Origin: Nymphalis io
Taxonomy: Eukaryota; Arthropoda; Insecta; Lepidoptera; Nymphalidae
Direction: 5' to 3'
Assembly (NCBI RefSeq): GCF_905147045.1
Contig: NC_065897.1
Location: forward strand, 11,423,001 to 11,487,000
Length of the DNA: 64,000 nucleotides
The stretch's first letter is position 1. Each line of letters begins with the position of its first letter. The notes beneath the pieces were generated by a model. The model was not told the DNA's origin and did not search any database. It saw nothing but the letters and a program-made list of their open reading frames with translations. Below, piece after piece: positions 46,691 to 58,773 of this stretch. The position numbers and the translations under genes are program-made.

Positions 46691-47671
46691 ACACCGATCT
46701 TCAAACTGTGCGCTGCTGCTATGTATATGGAGTTGAGAACTGTTTTTTTAAAGCATATATTTTTTTCATCTACCTTATACGTACTTAGTATGTATAGATT
46801 AAAGAAAAAGTAGTAAAAGGTATATGTTAGATATATAGAGATTTAGCAGCACCAAGAATTTTATATAACGCTAAGTTATATATGTATATACGTTCAGCGT
46901 AAATCTGGAAATTACATACCAACCTAAATAAAGTGCATTACGTAACTTCACATTATGTAATGTCAACAAAAACCTATTACTTGTCATTGACTTTTTTATT
47001 AAAAAAAAAGATAAAATTTACGTTTTTTAAAAAATAATTAAACCAATGATTTCTACGAAAATGGTAGTCTTCTATTATAATTAACAGATAAAATACATGA
47101 TTATATTAGAGAAAAAAAATTAAAACCTTGCAAATAAATCCAGAAATTTCAAAAAACCTTAGTTATAAATTTAATGAACCTTTATTACCACCAACTACTA
47201 ATATATTTCTTTAAATAGTTAAACAATTTGAAAAATATTTAGTTTTCAAAACCGAAGTTTAAATTATTCGTTGTATAAGAAGGCGACTACAGTACCCAAT
47301 GGACTAATTTATTTTGTTATTACGTGTTGAAATTAAGCAATATATTTTGTACGCATTTTCACTATAGGAATATTTTCAAAGTTTAAATTAAAACAAAATA
47401 CTTTAACAATTAAATCTTACTACTTACTAATAAATCGTACTCTGCAATTTACTGCTACATCCCTAATCGTTATATACATATTGCTGCAATACCACTAGCG
47501 ATTGACGTCAATTAAAAATTAACATATAATCGATACATTTTTACCAATTAGTCAGTCGTTCTGGTAATTAGGCAAATTGCTGTTCAGCTACGTTCCTGCT
47601 TTCTACTTGCCGGTCTGAACTAGCAACAAGACTAACTCCTAAACTTAGTTGCTGCCAGACCTTTTGAAGGT
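46691..47671. other. Intergenic DNA, nothing recognised
   Basis: AT-rich; no exon or repeat family identified. Confidence 0.5.
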
Positions 47672-47708
47672 CCCTCGCGAATCGCGTGTGTCGCGAGTCG
47701 CGCGCGAA
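47672..47708. other. CpG-rich patch with repeated TCGCGA words
   Basis: CTCGCGAATCGCG, TGTCGCGAGTCGCGCGCGA: several overlapping self-complementary words directly abutting the tail of the SINE A copy to the right. Meaning unknown; it may be an amplified variant tail of the SINE. Confidence 0.45.
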
Positions 47709-48027
47709 CAGTCTGTAAATGTCTCACTGCTGGGCTTAGGCCTCCTCTCCCTTTTTGAGGAGAAGATTTGGATCTTAATCCACCACGCTGTTCCAATTTG
47801 TTTGGGTTTGTCGTTTGGTTTGGGTTTGGGTTGATGGAATACGCATGTGGCAGAATTTCAGTGAAATTAGACACATGCAGGTTTCCTCACGATGTTTTCC
47901 TACATCTTAATGAAGAGATGAATTATAATCACAAATTAAGCACATGAAAATTCAGTGCTTGCCTGGGTTTGAACCCACGATCATCAGTTAAGATTCACGC
48001 GTTCTTACCGCTGGGCCATCTGGGCTT
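47704..48027 (-). repeat. SINE family A with internal GGGTTTG expansion
   Basis: A recognisable full-length copy in which the GCGGGTTGGTGG segment has become a run of about 35 bases built from GTTTGG/GGGTTTG units (47797-47833). Confidence 0.88.
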
Positions 48028-48477
48028 ATTGTGGTGTATCGAGTATAAGAAGTGTTATAAGAAAAATAAGTCATTATAAATTTAGAATAATTATAATATA
48101 AATACTTTTAAATAAACATTTTTGCTAGTGGCTTTTGTTTTTTTTATAACATAACTTTTATGTATCGACTATTTTATTATTGTTTATGATAAGAACACAA
48201 ATTATATATTTATTTAAATTTACCACAAAATACTCGTATACATAGTGAGGCTCAGCGAAATATAATAGGAGGAATAGAAGGATAGCGGTGGTAGTGGTCA
48301 CATGCCACCTTAAGGGTTGCTTACTTAACAATATATTTTAGTGTATTTAGGGTTAGCTGTTATGTGGATATAATTATCTTTAATGGTACATACTAATAAA
48401 TCGAATGTTACATATCCAAAAAGATATAAAAGATAGAACATACATATACTCAGAGTTCTTAACCAAAAATATTGGAT

Positions 48478-48784
48478 CCGTAACCGTAACAGCCTGTGAA
48501 TGTCCCACTGCTGGGCTAAAGGCCTCCTCTCCACTTTTTGAGGAGAAGTTTTGGAGCTCATTCCACCACGCTGCTCCAATGCGGGTTGGTGGAATACACA
48601 TGTGGCAGAATTTCAATGAAATTAGACACATGCAGGTTTCCTCACGATGTTTTCCTTCACCGTAAAGCACAAGATGAATTATAATCACAAATTAAGCACA
48701 TGAAAATTCAGTGGTGCTTGCCCGGGTTTGAACCCACGATCATCGGTTAAAATTCACGCGTTCTTAACACTGGGCCTGGCTTAT
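48478..48784 (-). repeat. SINE family A, full-length, young
   Basis: Very close to the family consensus, flanked by the perfect 13-bp duplication aaaaatattggat (48465-48477 and 48785-48797). The tail ends in a CCGTAACCGTAAC repeat (complement). Confidence 0.94.
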
Positions 48785-50019
48785 AAAAATATTGGATAAA
48801 TAAATTAAATCTGAACATGGGTTACGATTTTTCACCTGTCCTGTTTATATTCACCAATCCGCAGCGAGCTTAAATTTGGACGAAGCTTATTTTATCAGGA
48901 TTCATACCTTTTATTTACTCGTTGGAATAACACATTAGCGCGTTCCCCGCACGTGAAGTGGGGGGGGGGGTATGTGGGACTTGCCATCGCCGAGCATGCA
49001 AAAATAGCAGTACCCTCTATGCTTCATCGAATGCACAGATTGTTAGCTCACCTCTGCGGTTCTCTAATACCTATGGAGTTCACAGGATATAGGCCTTTTC
49101 CCAGCAATGGACATTCACGTAGTCCTAGTTTACCGTTCCAAGTAGGAGAATATTAAGAGTATTGATGATTGACGTTTGATTTGAAATAATTTACAATATT
49201 CATTTTGTTAACATGAAATGCTTAATTAAATTTGTTTTAAATACCCGGTTATTTAACGTTCGGGAATGGGACTGGCTTTGACACGTTTAATTTGAAGTTT
49301 ACTAATTCAATAGAATTTTTAGCTTAATGACTTCGGGAGGGACTTAAACATTTTCATAGATTCTCTTAATAACATAAAGGAAACTCTTTCATTATATTTG
49401 TCATCTTAATAAAGATGTTTGATTTATTCTCATTCTATAAATATTTATACTGTTAGTATTTTTTTTATAATACACATCTTAAATATTTATTGTACATCTA
49501 TTACGTTATGTCTAAGACTTAGATTGGGTATGCGTATCTTGATTATAGATTCATAGTTTTAAGCAGTGACTAAACACAACACTAATGACTTTTTTATTGC
49601 TATAATTTACGTTCGTTATCTTTTCCAATTTAATGATTTATGGTTAATTATATTTATTATTAAATAAAATAAATCTAATTTATTGAATTATACCAACATA
49701 TAATTAGTAATATTACATTTATGTAACTTATTTTTGTTTATAAATATAGTAAGCACCGTTTAAAAAGACAGTAGTTATCAGATCCGATCGCCCCTTCGAC
49801 GTCAACACAATAGCGTGAGCAATATCCAGGCATTCCCATTTAAATTGTTACCCTCAGTTTCCTTACGAACGGGGGTCAGTTGAATGCAAGAGTCATGTCA
49901 GGGCGTATTACGCGAGGGGATTGCTTGATGACTCACAGTACCAATGACAATTGATCGGTCTTTTTTGTTTGATTCTCTTCATTTCTAGATATTGATTGCC
50001 TTATTTACTTGTGTACACA

Positions 50020-50200
50020 ATACTAATATTATAAATGCGATAATAACTCTGTCTGTCTGTTATACCTTCACGGGTTCACACTGGGTTGATTTTGATGAAA
50101 TTTGGTATGAATCAAACTTGAACTACTCCAAGGAAAGATATAATTTTTTTTTACGTAATACCTGACCCCCTTCCCCTAACACGCAAATATATTATGTATT
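50020..50200. repeat. Interspersed repeat related to 35753-35963
   Basis: ACTAATATTATAAATGCGAT, then a CTGTCTGTCTG run, GATTTTGATGAAATTTGGTA and an abrupt end at CTGACCCCCTTCCCC. The GCCGCGGGC end is missing. Confidence 0.5.
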
Positions 50201-50984
50201 GAATGTAATATTTTTATAAAAAAGAATATTGTAAAGTAGCAGCCTGTTACACTGTCCCACTGCTGGTTGGAAGGCTGGTCTAAGCCCTAAACTCCTCTTG
50301 AAGAGAAGATTAAATAATATATTATTTACAAATATATAGAGTACATATTAAAGTATATATTGATGTGACGTGTGATTGGTTAGCCGAAATTAACTTTCTA
50401 AGTTTACTCTCTCAAATTCATACCGCTTCCTTGATCGGAATAGATAGAGGGAGGATTCCTTGAATATATAGGTTTATAAAAGTTTGAGGGTAGGTTAATT
50501 ATATGATGAAATTACCTACAGTAAAAAAACGAGTCCTTGCTAATGGAAGCCGTACCTACCAAACAATTGCTTTGTCTAAGCGGAATCTGATTGTGCCTTT
50601 GACGTTTGGTATTTTTATGCTCTCGAGGAATGTTAGTCGGTACATTCTTGTATAACTGAAATGTAATATTTCCACTGGTGCTTTTCAGTGGTTTTGGAAA
50701 TAATGTTGAGTCTTTTCTGTATTATAATACATTATGTATTATTTGAGAATGTGGGTAATACAACAAACTCGCTCATATTTTGGTGATCATAATGTGTGTT
50801 TTCATATCACGTATGTTTTCATGCAATGTGTTTGAAATTTGCAGTAAAAGAGTTTATATTCTGAATCTTAATTGCGACACACGTTAAAGAAATAGTACTT
50901 TGAATAAATTTTGATAGATATATCTATTTACCATAATTATATATGGTAAATCCGGGATTGTGGTTTTTTCATTTTATTTAAAAC

Positions 50985-51105
50985 ACATGTAAAACCGGAA
51001 CAAAAAAACATTAACTATTGCTGTTTGGTGGTAGAATATGTGATTTGTGGGTGGTACCCAATCAAAGGTGGTTATCGAGCTTACACGAAGCCTTACCACC
51101 AAGTA
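50985..51105 (-). repeat. Family B repeat, sense 5' part
   Basis: AAACCGGAACAAAAAAACAT, GTAGAATATGTGATTTGTGG and AAGCCTTACCACCA match the family. The A-rich end is absent. Confidence 0.6.
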
Positions 51106-51852
51106 ATGCTGTGGCTGCAATTATATAGACATTTGGAGTTACTATACGTTCTTGCACTTTGTATGCCTAGAATAAAATACCGCAGGACGTGTTTTGTATT
51201 TTATTATCATAATAATACGCTCCGGCGGAGTTCATTAGAAACACAGTAATTATGACTGATGAAGAATAAATACTTAAGAAATAGGGTAACTATTTTTATT
51301 TTCCCATAAATGTTAAATATATAGTGCAATTGCAACAAAAAGATAATTCTCATTCATATTCTTTAAAAGTAAATACTATTTGGATTTTGTTCCGGGATAC
51401 TCGTTCAAATATTATTGTTAATTTAATCACAAATTTATATAGTACATATACATAGACATGGTTCATATCAAATATTTTCATATAAAACATAATGAAAAAC
51501 ATGCGTTTGTACTAAATGCCTGTTACCTGCTGTATTTATAATGTGTAAGGAACGTATGTAAGACTTTAACATGCAAACATCTAATGGGCTTGTGACATGC
51601 AGTGACATCACAGATAATACTTAAAAACGTCTTATTACGACTAAATTTTTTTATCGTCGTAGTTTTCATGTAGAATAAAAATTGTACATTTTAATCTTTC
51701 ACGACATATCCACGTTAACCATTTCATACAAATTTCTGTTGTGGTCACGACTGGTGCAACTTTGTCGATACATCGGCCTATATATTGGGGCACAATCAGT
51801 TCCGTTCATCATTTTACTTCCGGTTTACATCTACATGGTTTACTTAATATAA

Positions 51853-52195
51853 TGTCCTCCAGACCGATTTCGGCCGCGGCGGCTAATCTCAAGAGATATA
51901 TTATAGTGCACAAGTGTGTGAGCAAACACAGGTGCACTCTCTATTCCCTAACTCTCATAATCCGATGGGACGGCAATCCGACACGGAAAGAGTTCAGGCG
52001 CAGGACCAACGGCTTTACGTGCTTTCCGAGGCACGAGAGTGTACACACTTCCAACTCCCAGACTCTGGGCTGCTACGGAAATTTTTCTGACAGAAAAACC
52101 CAAAAACTTTTTATTGGCGCAACCTGGGCATTAAACCCAGGACCTCCGTGTCTGCGGCCTTACATCAAGCCAATAGACCAACGAAGCAGTCAAAG
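51853..52195 (-). repeat. SINE family C, full-length
   Basis: The complement of the family: GTCCTCCAGACCGATTTCGG, GTGCACAAGTGTGTGAGCAA, GTTCAGGCGCAGGACCAACG, TAAACCCAGGACCTCCGTGT and CAATAGACCAACGA (box A side). An open frame of 155 codons across it is fortuitous. Confidence 0.8.
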
Positions 52196-52719
52196 GTACT
52201 TACTATAGCAAACTAATAAAAGGATAAGTTAATCGTAAAATAATTTACGAAATAATTTAAAGATTGATATAAAATTAAAACAATAAAACTATACAATCAA
52301 ATTATAGAAAAAACACACCGTCTAAAAGATTGTCCCGTGGCATTGTCCCGAGGATGCTGGCACGTCACCTAGTTATATATATGTAGTTAATATTTTTAGA
52401 TATTTTTTTCGAGAGTATCTTTATATCTATTTTTAGTAAGGTTATTAATATGTTTATAGAGCGGCTGACATAATCTTAAAGTAAAAACTAGTGCTAATTT
52501 GGTTTAGAACGATGGTTATATAATTTTTGGTAGCAGCTGTGATCAAAAGCTTAACATGTTATCCAAAGCATGAAGGCAAGACTTACAAGAGCAACATCGC
52601 CTAAACTAATATATCAACGACCTATACAAATACTCTTACAAAACAATCGAGCTTGGTCAGAGATATTGAATATATTTTTTAATTTATTTTAGAAATACTG
52701 GCGAGTGAATGTAGTACCT

Positions 52720-52900
52720 GGTGTGAACCTTCGCCCATATTTTATTTAAAATATACAGGCTAGCAAATAGGCATAGACATTGGTACTGTAAGAAATATTT
52801 ACCATCCCTTACATAACTTCCCACCAATCTTTGTAGCTAAGATGTAATATCTCTCGTGGCTGTAGTTACACTGGCTCACTGTCCTTTCAAACTGGAATGG
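52720..52900 (-). repeat. Family B repeat, diverged
   Basis: GGCATAGACATTGGTACTGT, CCACCAATCTTTGTAGCTAA, GTAGTTACACTGGCTCACTG and CTTTCAAACTGGAATGG are recognisable. Both ends are degraded. Confidence 0.6.
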
Positions 52901-52978
52901 ATGAGAGAGTATTGATATGTTACCTACGTAGCATAAGTGTTGTATACAGTCATTTTAGAGTACGTGGCAAAGCAAAGT

Positions 52979-53651
52979 TTTTTTTTTTTTTATGCCCCGG
53001 GATGGCAAATGACTCTACTCCACCTGATGGTAAGTGGTAGTAGAGTCCAAACGCGACGACGGCCAGTATAGTCGGGAAGAATGTTCTGTACTAGCCGTCC
53101 CCGCCTTGCCGGCCCGCAAGATGCCTCTTCACGCCTCGTTTGAAGGAACCCGGGTTGTAAGAGGAGGGGAACACGTGAGCTGGTAAGGAATTCCATTTTT
53201 TGGTAGTGCGACAAAGAAAGGAGTAGCCAAATTTCTTTGTGCGTGATGGAATTGATGTCACAGTTAGGCGGTGACATCGAGAACCAGCTCGCATGGACTT
53301 AAGAAGGAAGGGGGAAGCAGGAATTAGAGAGAGTAATTCCTCAGAGCACTCGCCGTGATACAGACGATAGAAAGCGCTCAGTGCTGCTAACTCGCGACGC
53401 AATTGTAAAGGTTCAAGGGTGTTTGTGACCTTTACGTCGCCAATAATGCGTACTGCACGTCGCTGCAACCGGTCCAAGGCCTCCATTAGGTACTTAGCGG
53501 AGCCATCCCAAAGGTGCGAGCAATATTCAACGCAAGACCGTACCTGTGTTTTGTATAACAGGCACAGTTGTTGTGGCGTGAAAAAACGCCGCACCTTGTT
53601 CAGAACTCCGAGTTTTCGTGAAGCTGTTCTAACACCAGTAAAAGGTCCCAA
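52979..53651 (-). mobile_element. Jockey-superfamily LINE, 5'-truncated copy with poly-A
   Basis: A minus-strand insertion ending in a poly-A tail (T run at 52979-52991). It keeps the last 186 codons of the reverse transcriptase ORF and a 3' UTR of about 100 bases containing CCACTTACCATCAGGTGGAG. No clear target-site duplication was found. Confidence 0.85.
53091..53651 (-). pseudogene. LINE reverse transcriptase C-terminal fragment
   Basis: 186 residues of the region after the catalytic domain: QLCLLYKTQVRSCVEYCSHL, RLQRRAVRIIGD, LQLRRELAALSAFYRLYHGE, LCRTTKKWNSLPAHVFPSSY, NPGSFKRGVKRHLAGR. The order and motifs are those of Jockey/CR1-type LINEs. The catalytic FADD block and the endonuclease are missing, so it is a dead fragment, although the remaining frame has no stop. 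Confidence 0.85.
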
Positions 53652-54819
53652 CTATTATTTTTATAGTAGGTAGTCATCACCTATCAATCATCATCATCGC
53701 ATATGCCTATAGTCATAACATTTATAATGTTTCGAACTTACCCCATTGTTAATGGTAAGATTGACGCCACGGTCGTTCCTTAAACCTTTGTCTTACGATC
53801 TATGTAAGTGGCGTACGTGTCCGGAAAATTGATAACGGAACGCAAGAAAGGTTTTCTCAGGTGCGTTAAATGATAACAGTAAAATATTGCATGTATCGTA
53901 ATGCTAGTTAATGCAAATTTTATATTATATCATAATGTAATCGTTGTTATTTAATTTTTTAAACGTGGCTGGGTTGAAACATACTTTATTTTCCCACGCA
54001 TAAAGTATATCCTAGCGTTAGGAAAAAAGACAAAAACTACCTGATCGTTTAAACTATAAAAGAAAAGCGATAAAAAAGTCAATCCATTTAAAGTTCGTTT
54101 GAAACGGCCGCATTCAAACGTGCTGCAAACATTTCGCATTTTACAGCATTGCACAAGTTACACCTCGTCTTAAAATTTTAGAACTTTCAAATCCGATAAT
54201 ACTTCTATTGTTGATTTTGGCCATGGTGGCCACAACACACAAGGGTGTTCGCAAGGACGAGTGCTCAGTGTTATAATCCTATGGGTGCAAAAAATTGCAA
54301 TATGAACCCGGAACTGTAAGGTCAGGAGACATATAAGCTGGAAATCAAAGACCAATGAATATTTTTTATTTTATGCATGTTGAGTCAAACTTATATAACT
54401 CAACATGCAGAAATAAAAATTATTACCAGCAGCCGGATGTGCTTGCAAGTAGGAATACGTATTTAAAGAGAATTTATGAGGTTGTTAAAAATAAAGAAAA
54501 CACTTTTTATATCCACTTGTTTTATTACTTTGAGCTTTTATACTCATTATTTACATAATTACATTATTTATAATTATTTACTAATAACAATAAGCAACAA
54601 TTTCAACTGGATATTTTAAAACATCGCAAAATATCTTAAGGAGATTGACAATGTTCGCTCTTTATTTTATAGCGCAGGCTTAAAATATTTAATAATTCAA
54701 GTATTGCTCACAGACAGGACAACTTACAACTTTTTTGTTATAACTATTATTATATGTCATATTTCTATTATTGTAAACACGTGTTCTAAGGGTTCGATTT
54801 GTTTTTAATAAACATTGTG

Positions 54820-55015
54820 CATGATAACCTGAACTAGTACCATTGAGTTTTCAAGTGCTTAATTTCTGTTTAAAGTTCCTCTCGTGCTCCACGGTAAGGG
54901 AAAATATTGTGAGAAACACTGCATATGTCGGATGAAATTCTGCCACATCTGTATCCCACCAATGCGCATTAAAGCGGAACAGTGAAACAAGTTCTAAGCC
55001 TTCAAAAAATGAACA
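54820..55015 (+). repeat. SINE family A, decayed
   Basis: GTTTTCAAGTGCTTAATTTC, CTCTCGTGCTCCACGGTAAG, GAAATTCTGCCACATCTGTA and CCCACCAATGCGCATTAAAG follow the family order, with many changes. Head and tail are lost. Confidence 0.65.
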
Positions 55016-56152
55016 TTAATTAAAATGATTGCTCGTGATTAGACGTAGCGTGTTTTCGTATTTGCGTTAATTGTCCGAACACCGTAATGTAGATGTTTTT
55101 GTTTTATTTACACAAATATAAAAAATACTGTGAATAGAACATGTGTATGTGTAGTATGTTCGTATATTGAACATGTTTTAAAGGAGTCAAAAGAGATATT
55201 TTTTGTGTTGACCGTACACACATATTTTGGTTTGCTCGCGTAGCCAGCATTGCAGCGCTCTGCGAATTTAGTTTTGTGTTTAAGTAACTATTTTGGCATA
55301 TATCGGGTTATTTGCAAGTTATTCATACATTAATCCATTCAATTCAATCAAATTCATTGTATACTGGAATTTTTTTAATTAGCAAATTTCAAATTTATTA
55401 ATGGATCATTTAAGAACATATGTGTTTTATGGATAAAGGACATTATCATAACGTAGAGAGAAAAATATAATAGTGTCCTTCTGACCGGATTTTAGCTATT
55501 GCAAATGAAATTTGAAGAAAGCTGGAAGGCTGATCTAAATTGAATAGCCATGTGCACAAAATGCACAACGTAGGTATTCAAACTAAAGCTTTGTAAAACC
55601 AAACCAACGTCGACAAGTGTGCGTCAAAATAGTAAGTAATAGTAACATAAGCCTGTCAGTACATTCAATGTAAATAGTAAGAATCGTGAGGGAATATCAT
55701 ACAAAATAAATATTGAAAACACTCCTTGCCTCTCTGTATTTGTATTCCATAAAAAACAGGATCTATTTTAATTAAATTGAGGATGAGAGTGATGTATTAT
55801 ACTCTCATGTCAACATTTTGGTATCAATATTCCAGGAAATGTATAAATGTATCAACATGATCGTGGAATAACAATGTTACTATATTCCCCGTCAATACGT
55901 AACCCGTAAAATGGAAAACAGAGGCAACCTTGAAGTGTAAAATGATTGATCGTACATGTGTGTGTGTTGAATCCTTTCAAAGGCTAAGCATACATTTATT
56001 ACATTGAACTTTCAACGTTTAGTTTGTAAATATAATAATTTATGCAATAAGTGGTACTACCATGAAGTTCAATATATTTATATTTACAACGAGAACATAT
56101 ATATACTTGAAAAATAACTATCGACGTCTAATGTATTCGTATTATGTATGTA

Positions 56153-56431
56153 TTTTTTTTTATAACAGAATAGGAAGGCGGACGAGCATATGGGCCACCT
56201 GATGGTAAGTGGTCACCAACGCCCATAGACATTGGCATTTTAAGAAACCAACCATCTACCATCGTTAACCATCGCTTACATCACTAATGCGCCACCAATC
56301 TTGGGAACTAAGATGTTATGTCCCTTGTGCCCTTAATTACACTGGGTCACGCACCCTTCAAACCGGAATACAACAATACCAAGTACTGCTGTTTTCCGGT
56401 AGAATATCTGATGAGTGGGTGGTACCTACCC
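56153..56431 (-). repeat. Non-coding retroelement family B
   Basis: T-rich end at left, then AGAATAGGAAGGCGGACGAG, GGGCCACCTGATGGTAAGTG, GTCACCAACGCCCATAGACA, and on to GAGTGGGTGGTACCTACCCT. A short internal duplication, CCATC..ACCATC, is seen near 56255. Sense strand minus. Confidence 0.86.
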
Positions 56432-56524
56432 TAATAAGTAAGTAAAATGTATGTTTAGTATTATTTATTTGTAACAGCACAACCAAATTTAAGAATTTAA
56501 TTGATGAATTGAATTGATTTAATA

Positions 56525-56527
<3 letters not shown>

Positions 56528-56562
<35 letters not shown>
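56528..56562. repeat. (TA)n microsatellite
   Basis: About 17 TA units. Confidence 0.95.
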
Positions 56563-56565
<3 letters not shown>

Positions 56566-57239
56566 TTTTTTTTTCATAAATGCTAAACACATACACTTAC
56601 TTACCAAAAAATAACAAAAGTATATAAATAATTAAAAAATCTATGTAACATATAATCAATAGTTACATAGCAGTTTTATCCTTCTTTTATCATTACACTG
56701 GTTATACCGCCTATTGTCAGCGTGTCTATATCGCAGGGTATTATTATGAAATACATACATGGATGATACAGGATTGTGCACAAAACCGTGGAAAGTTTCA
56801 TGCTTGGTATTAAACTCCAAAACCGAATTTGCAATACCGATATCCAATCTTAAGTAGAGCGAGGCAGGACACTTTCTGTGAGCAAAATGAGAACCAAAGA
56901 ATGAGTGTTCGCATCGCGTATGATTTGCGCAGGACCGAAGCAGAGTGACAGATGAGTTGAAAAGTGATATGGAATAGTCATCTATTATCTTCGACCCAAT
57001 TTTCTACTCATTTAGTGATACTATAATATATCTATGGTATCTAAACGTGTATGAAATTACTATATAATAATTGACGACATTGACAAAATGCCGTGCATAT
57101 CGAGCAATGCCAATAATTAATTTAATATAATATCGAGGCTTTGATAATGTACTGTAATGTCCTCCGGACCGATTTCAGCCATGGCGGCCAATATCATGAG
57201 AGATATTTACCATAGTAGGTACAAATTCACTTTTAAACA

Positions 57240-57480
57240 GTTAAATAACGAGCGGTCGACGAGCCGGTTGTCGTGGTTGGTGGAAGCTTGCCTTTCACGC
57301 TGAAGGTTGTGTCCGTTTCTCCTGAGTCTGGGTGTAATTATATATATAAGTATCTATTTACAAAATAAAAATAGTATATCAGTTGTCTGGATTCCATAGT
57401 ACAAGCTCTGTACAAGCTTAATTTGGGATCAGATGGCCGTGTGTAAAAAATGTCAAAGGATATTATTATTATTATAAATA
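57240..57480 (+). repeat. SINE family D
   Basis: A head with GAGCCGGTTGTCGTGGTTGG and TTGCCTTTCACGCTGAAGGT, a body CAGTTGTCTGGATTCCATAG, GGGATCAGATGGCCGTGTGT, and an (ATT)n tail. Same block order as the minus-strand copy at 7947-8195. Confidence 0.72.
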
Positions 57481-58542
57481 AAAATGACCATATTAAAACA
57501 TTGTTAGTTATTACAACTTACGTTTTGGAATGTTATGATTCGATCCGATCCGTGATGTAATATTTCCGAAACATATCGAACATTCTGCGATAAATAACGT
57601 TAGCGAACATGGATTACTTAATAATAACAGTAATAATGAACACTAACGGTTCATTCAGTATTCGTTTGGCTATACTATTCAGCCCTGTACAGTTTTATGA
57701 TTTTTTAGCTTACCTTATTTAAAATGATCGGCGCAACACAGCCGCTGAAACTTTACAATTACACATGTATATAAATAATGAATAAATGAATACGTTTAGA
57801 TTAAAACATTGATTGGCTTTCGATAATCAAACATATATTTATTAAACAGTTCTAGTTTTCAAATTAAGAAGCCGATTTAAAGTATAATAACCAGTTGTCT
57901 TAAGAAAAAACATTAAATATTATTTCTCTAATGACATATTATGCAGTTAATAATACCCTATGATTTTTACATTTAAACAAACCTGTATTTTAATGACTAG
58001 GCAAAGTAAGCAAACCTTAAGCTAATTATTTAAAATAGAGATTTATAAAAAAACATATTTCAAACATTCATTAACTAATTAAAAAATTTATAATACATAG
58101 ATTAAAAATATTATGAACGTAATTCAATTTTTTCATTAAAAATTTCTTTTTATTTTTCATATCTTATTACTTTCGTAAATATTATATTTTTGGAACATTA
58201 CAACGAACATAAGCACTTGAGATCGTATTTATGATTATTAAAATTTAATCGTCTTTTTTACGATCAACAAAAATTATAACAGTTATATTTAATTGACATA
58301 TATTTTAATATTATTTAAACAACAAATTCACGCTTACTTCTGTCTTATAGTGTTGATTAGTTGTTTTCCAAAACGCTCTTTTTATTACATAACTTATAGC
58401 TACGATAAAGTGGATAATTTATCTATTTCATATAATAATTTACGTCTTGTATTTTATTTTACACTAAATTATCTACTATTAATTTATTCAGTCAAACATG
58501 GCAAGTATCTTTGTAGATTGATGTGGGTAATGCCTAATTTAT

Positions 58543-58773
58543 TTACATTTTGTGATATTTAGTTGGAAAATGAAGAACGACAGCTAATAGGAGTGTCACT
58601 GGTAATGGGGGTACGTTATGGCCGCGGTAGCCAGACTTGCCCGCGGCTTGCACGCGGTCGGCGCGCGAGGCGCCCTCGAGGGACTCCTTGGAGCGGGAAT
58701 ACCCCTTCGACCGTTCTCCTTGCACGCTTTCTTCGTTACTACGCCAGTACACTGTGGCAATGGTTGCGAGGCA
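58543..58773 (-). CDS. Beat-like 2, last exon with hydrophobic C-terminus
   Basis: Acceptor TTACCTTGCAG, phase 0. It begins CLATIATVYWRSNEESVQGE, which supplies the second Ig2 cysteine, and ends LLLAVVLHFPTKYHKM with TAA at 58543-58545. The exon is GC-rich, which opens long frames on the other strand; those are shadows. Confidence 0.88.
   Translation of the reverse strand, partial: CLATIATVYWRSNEESVQGERSKGYSRSKESLEGASRADRVQAAGKSGYRGHNVPPLPVTLLLAVVLHFPTKYHKM

Larger units (their letters stand above)
48798..51851. other. Intergenic DNA with scattered repeat fragments
   Basis: Contains an 11-base G run (48960-48970), a possible SINE/RTE tail fragment near 49090-49130, a GAAGCCGCGG-type relative (50020-50200), a SINE A tail remnant (about 50227-50310, minus) and a family B 5' end (50985-51105, minus). 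No coding exon. Confidence 0.5.
53652..58542. other. Intergenic DNA downstream of Beat-like 2
   Basis: AT-rich with a decayed SINE A (about 54820-55015, plus), a family B copy (56153-56431), a TA microsatellite (56528-56562), a family C 3' end (57157-57205, minus) and a family D SINE (57240-57480). No exon recognised. Confidence 0.5.

Noticed and set aside
51741..52208. 155-codon plus-strand ORF
   Set aside because: It reads the antisense strand of a family C SINE; no recognisable protein features.
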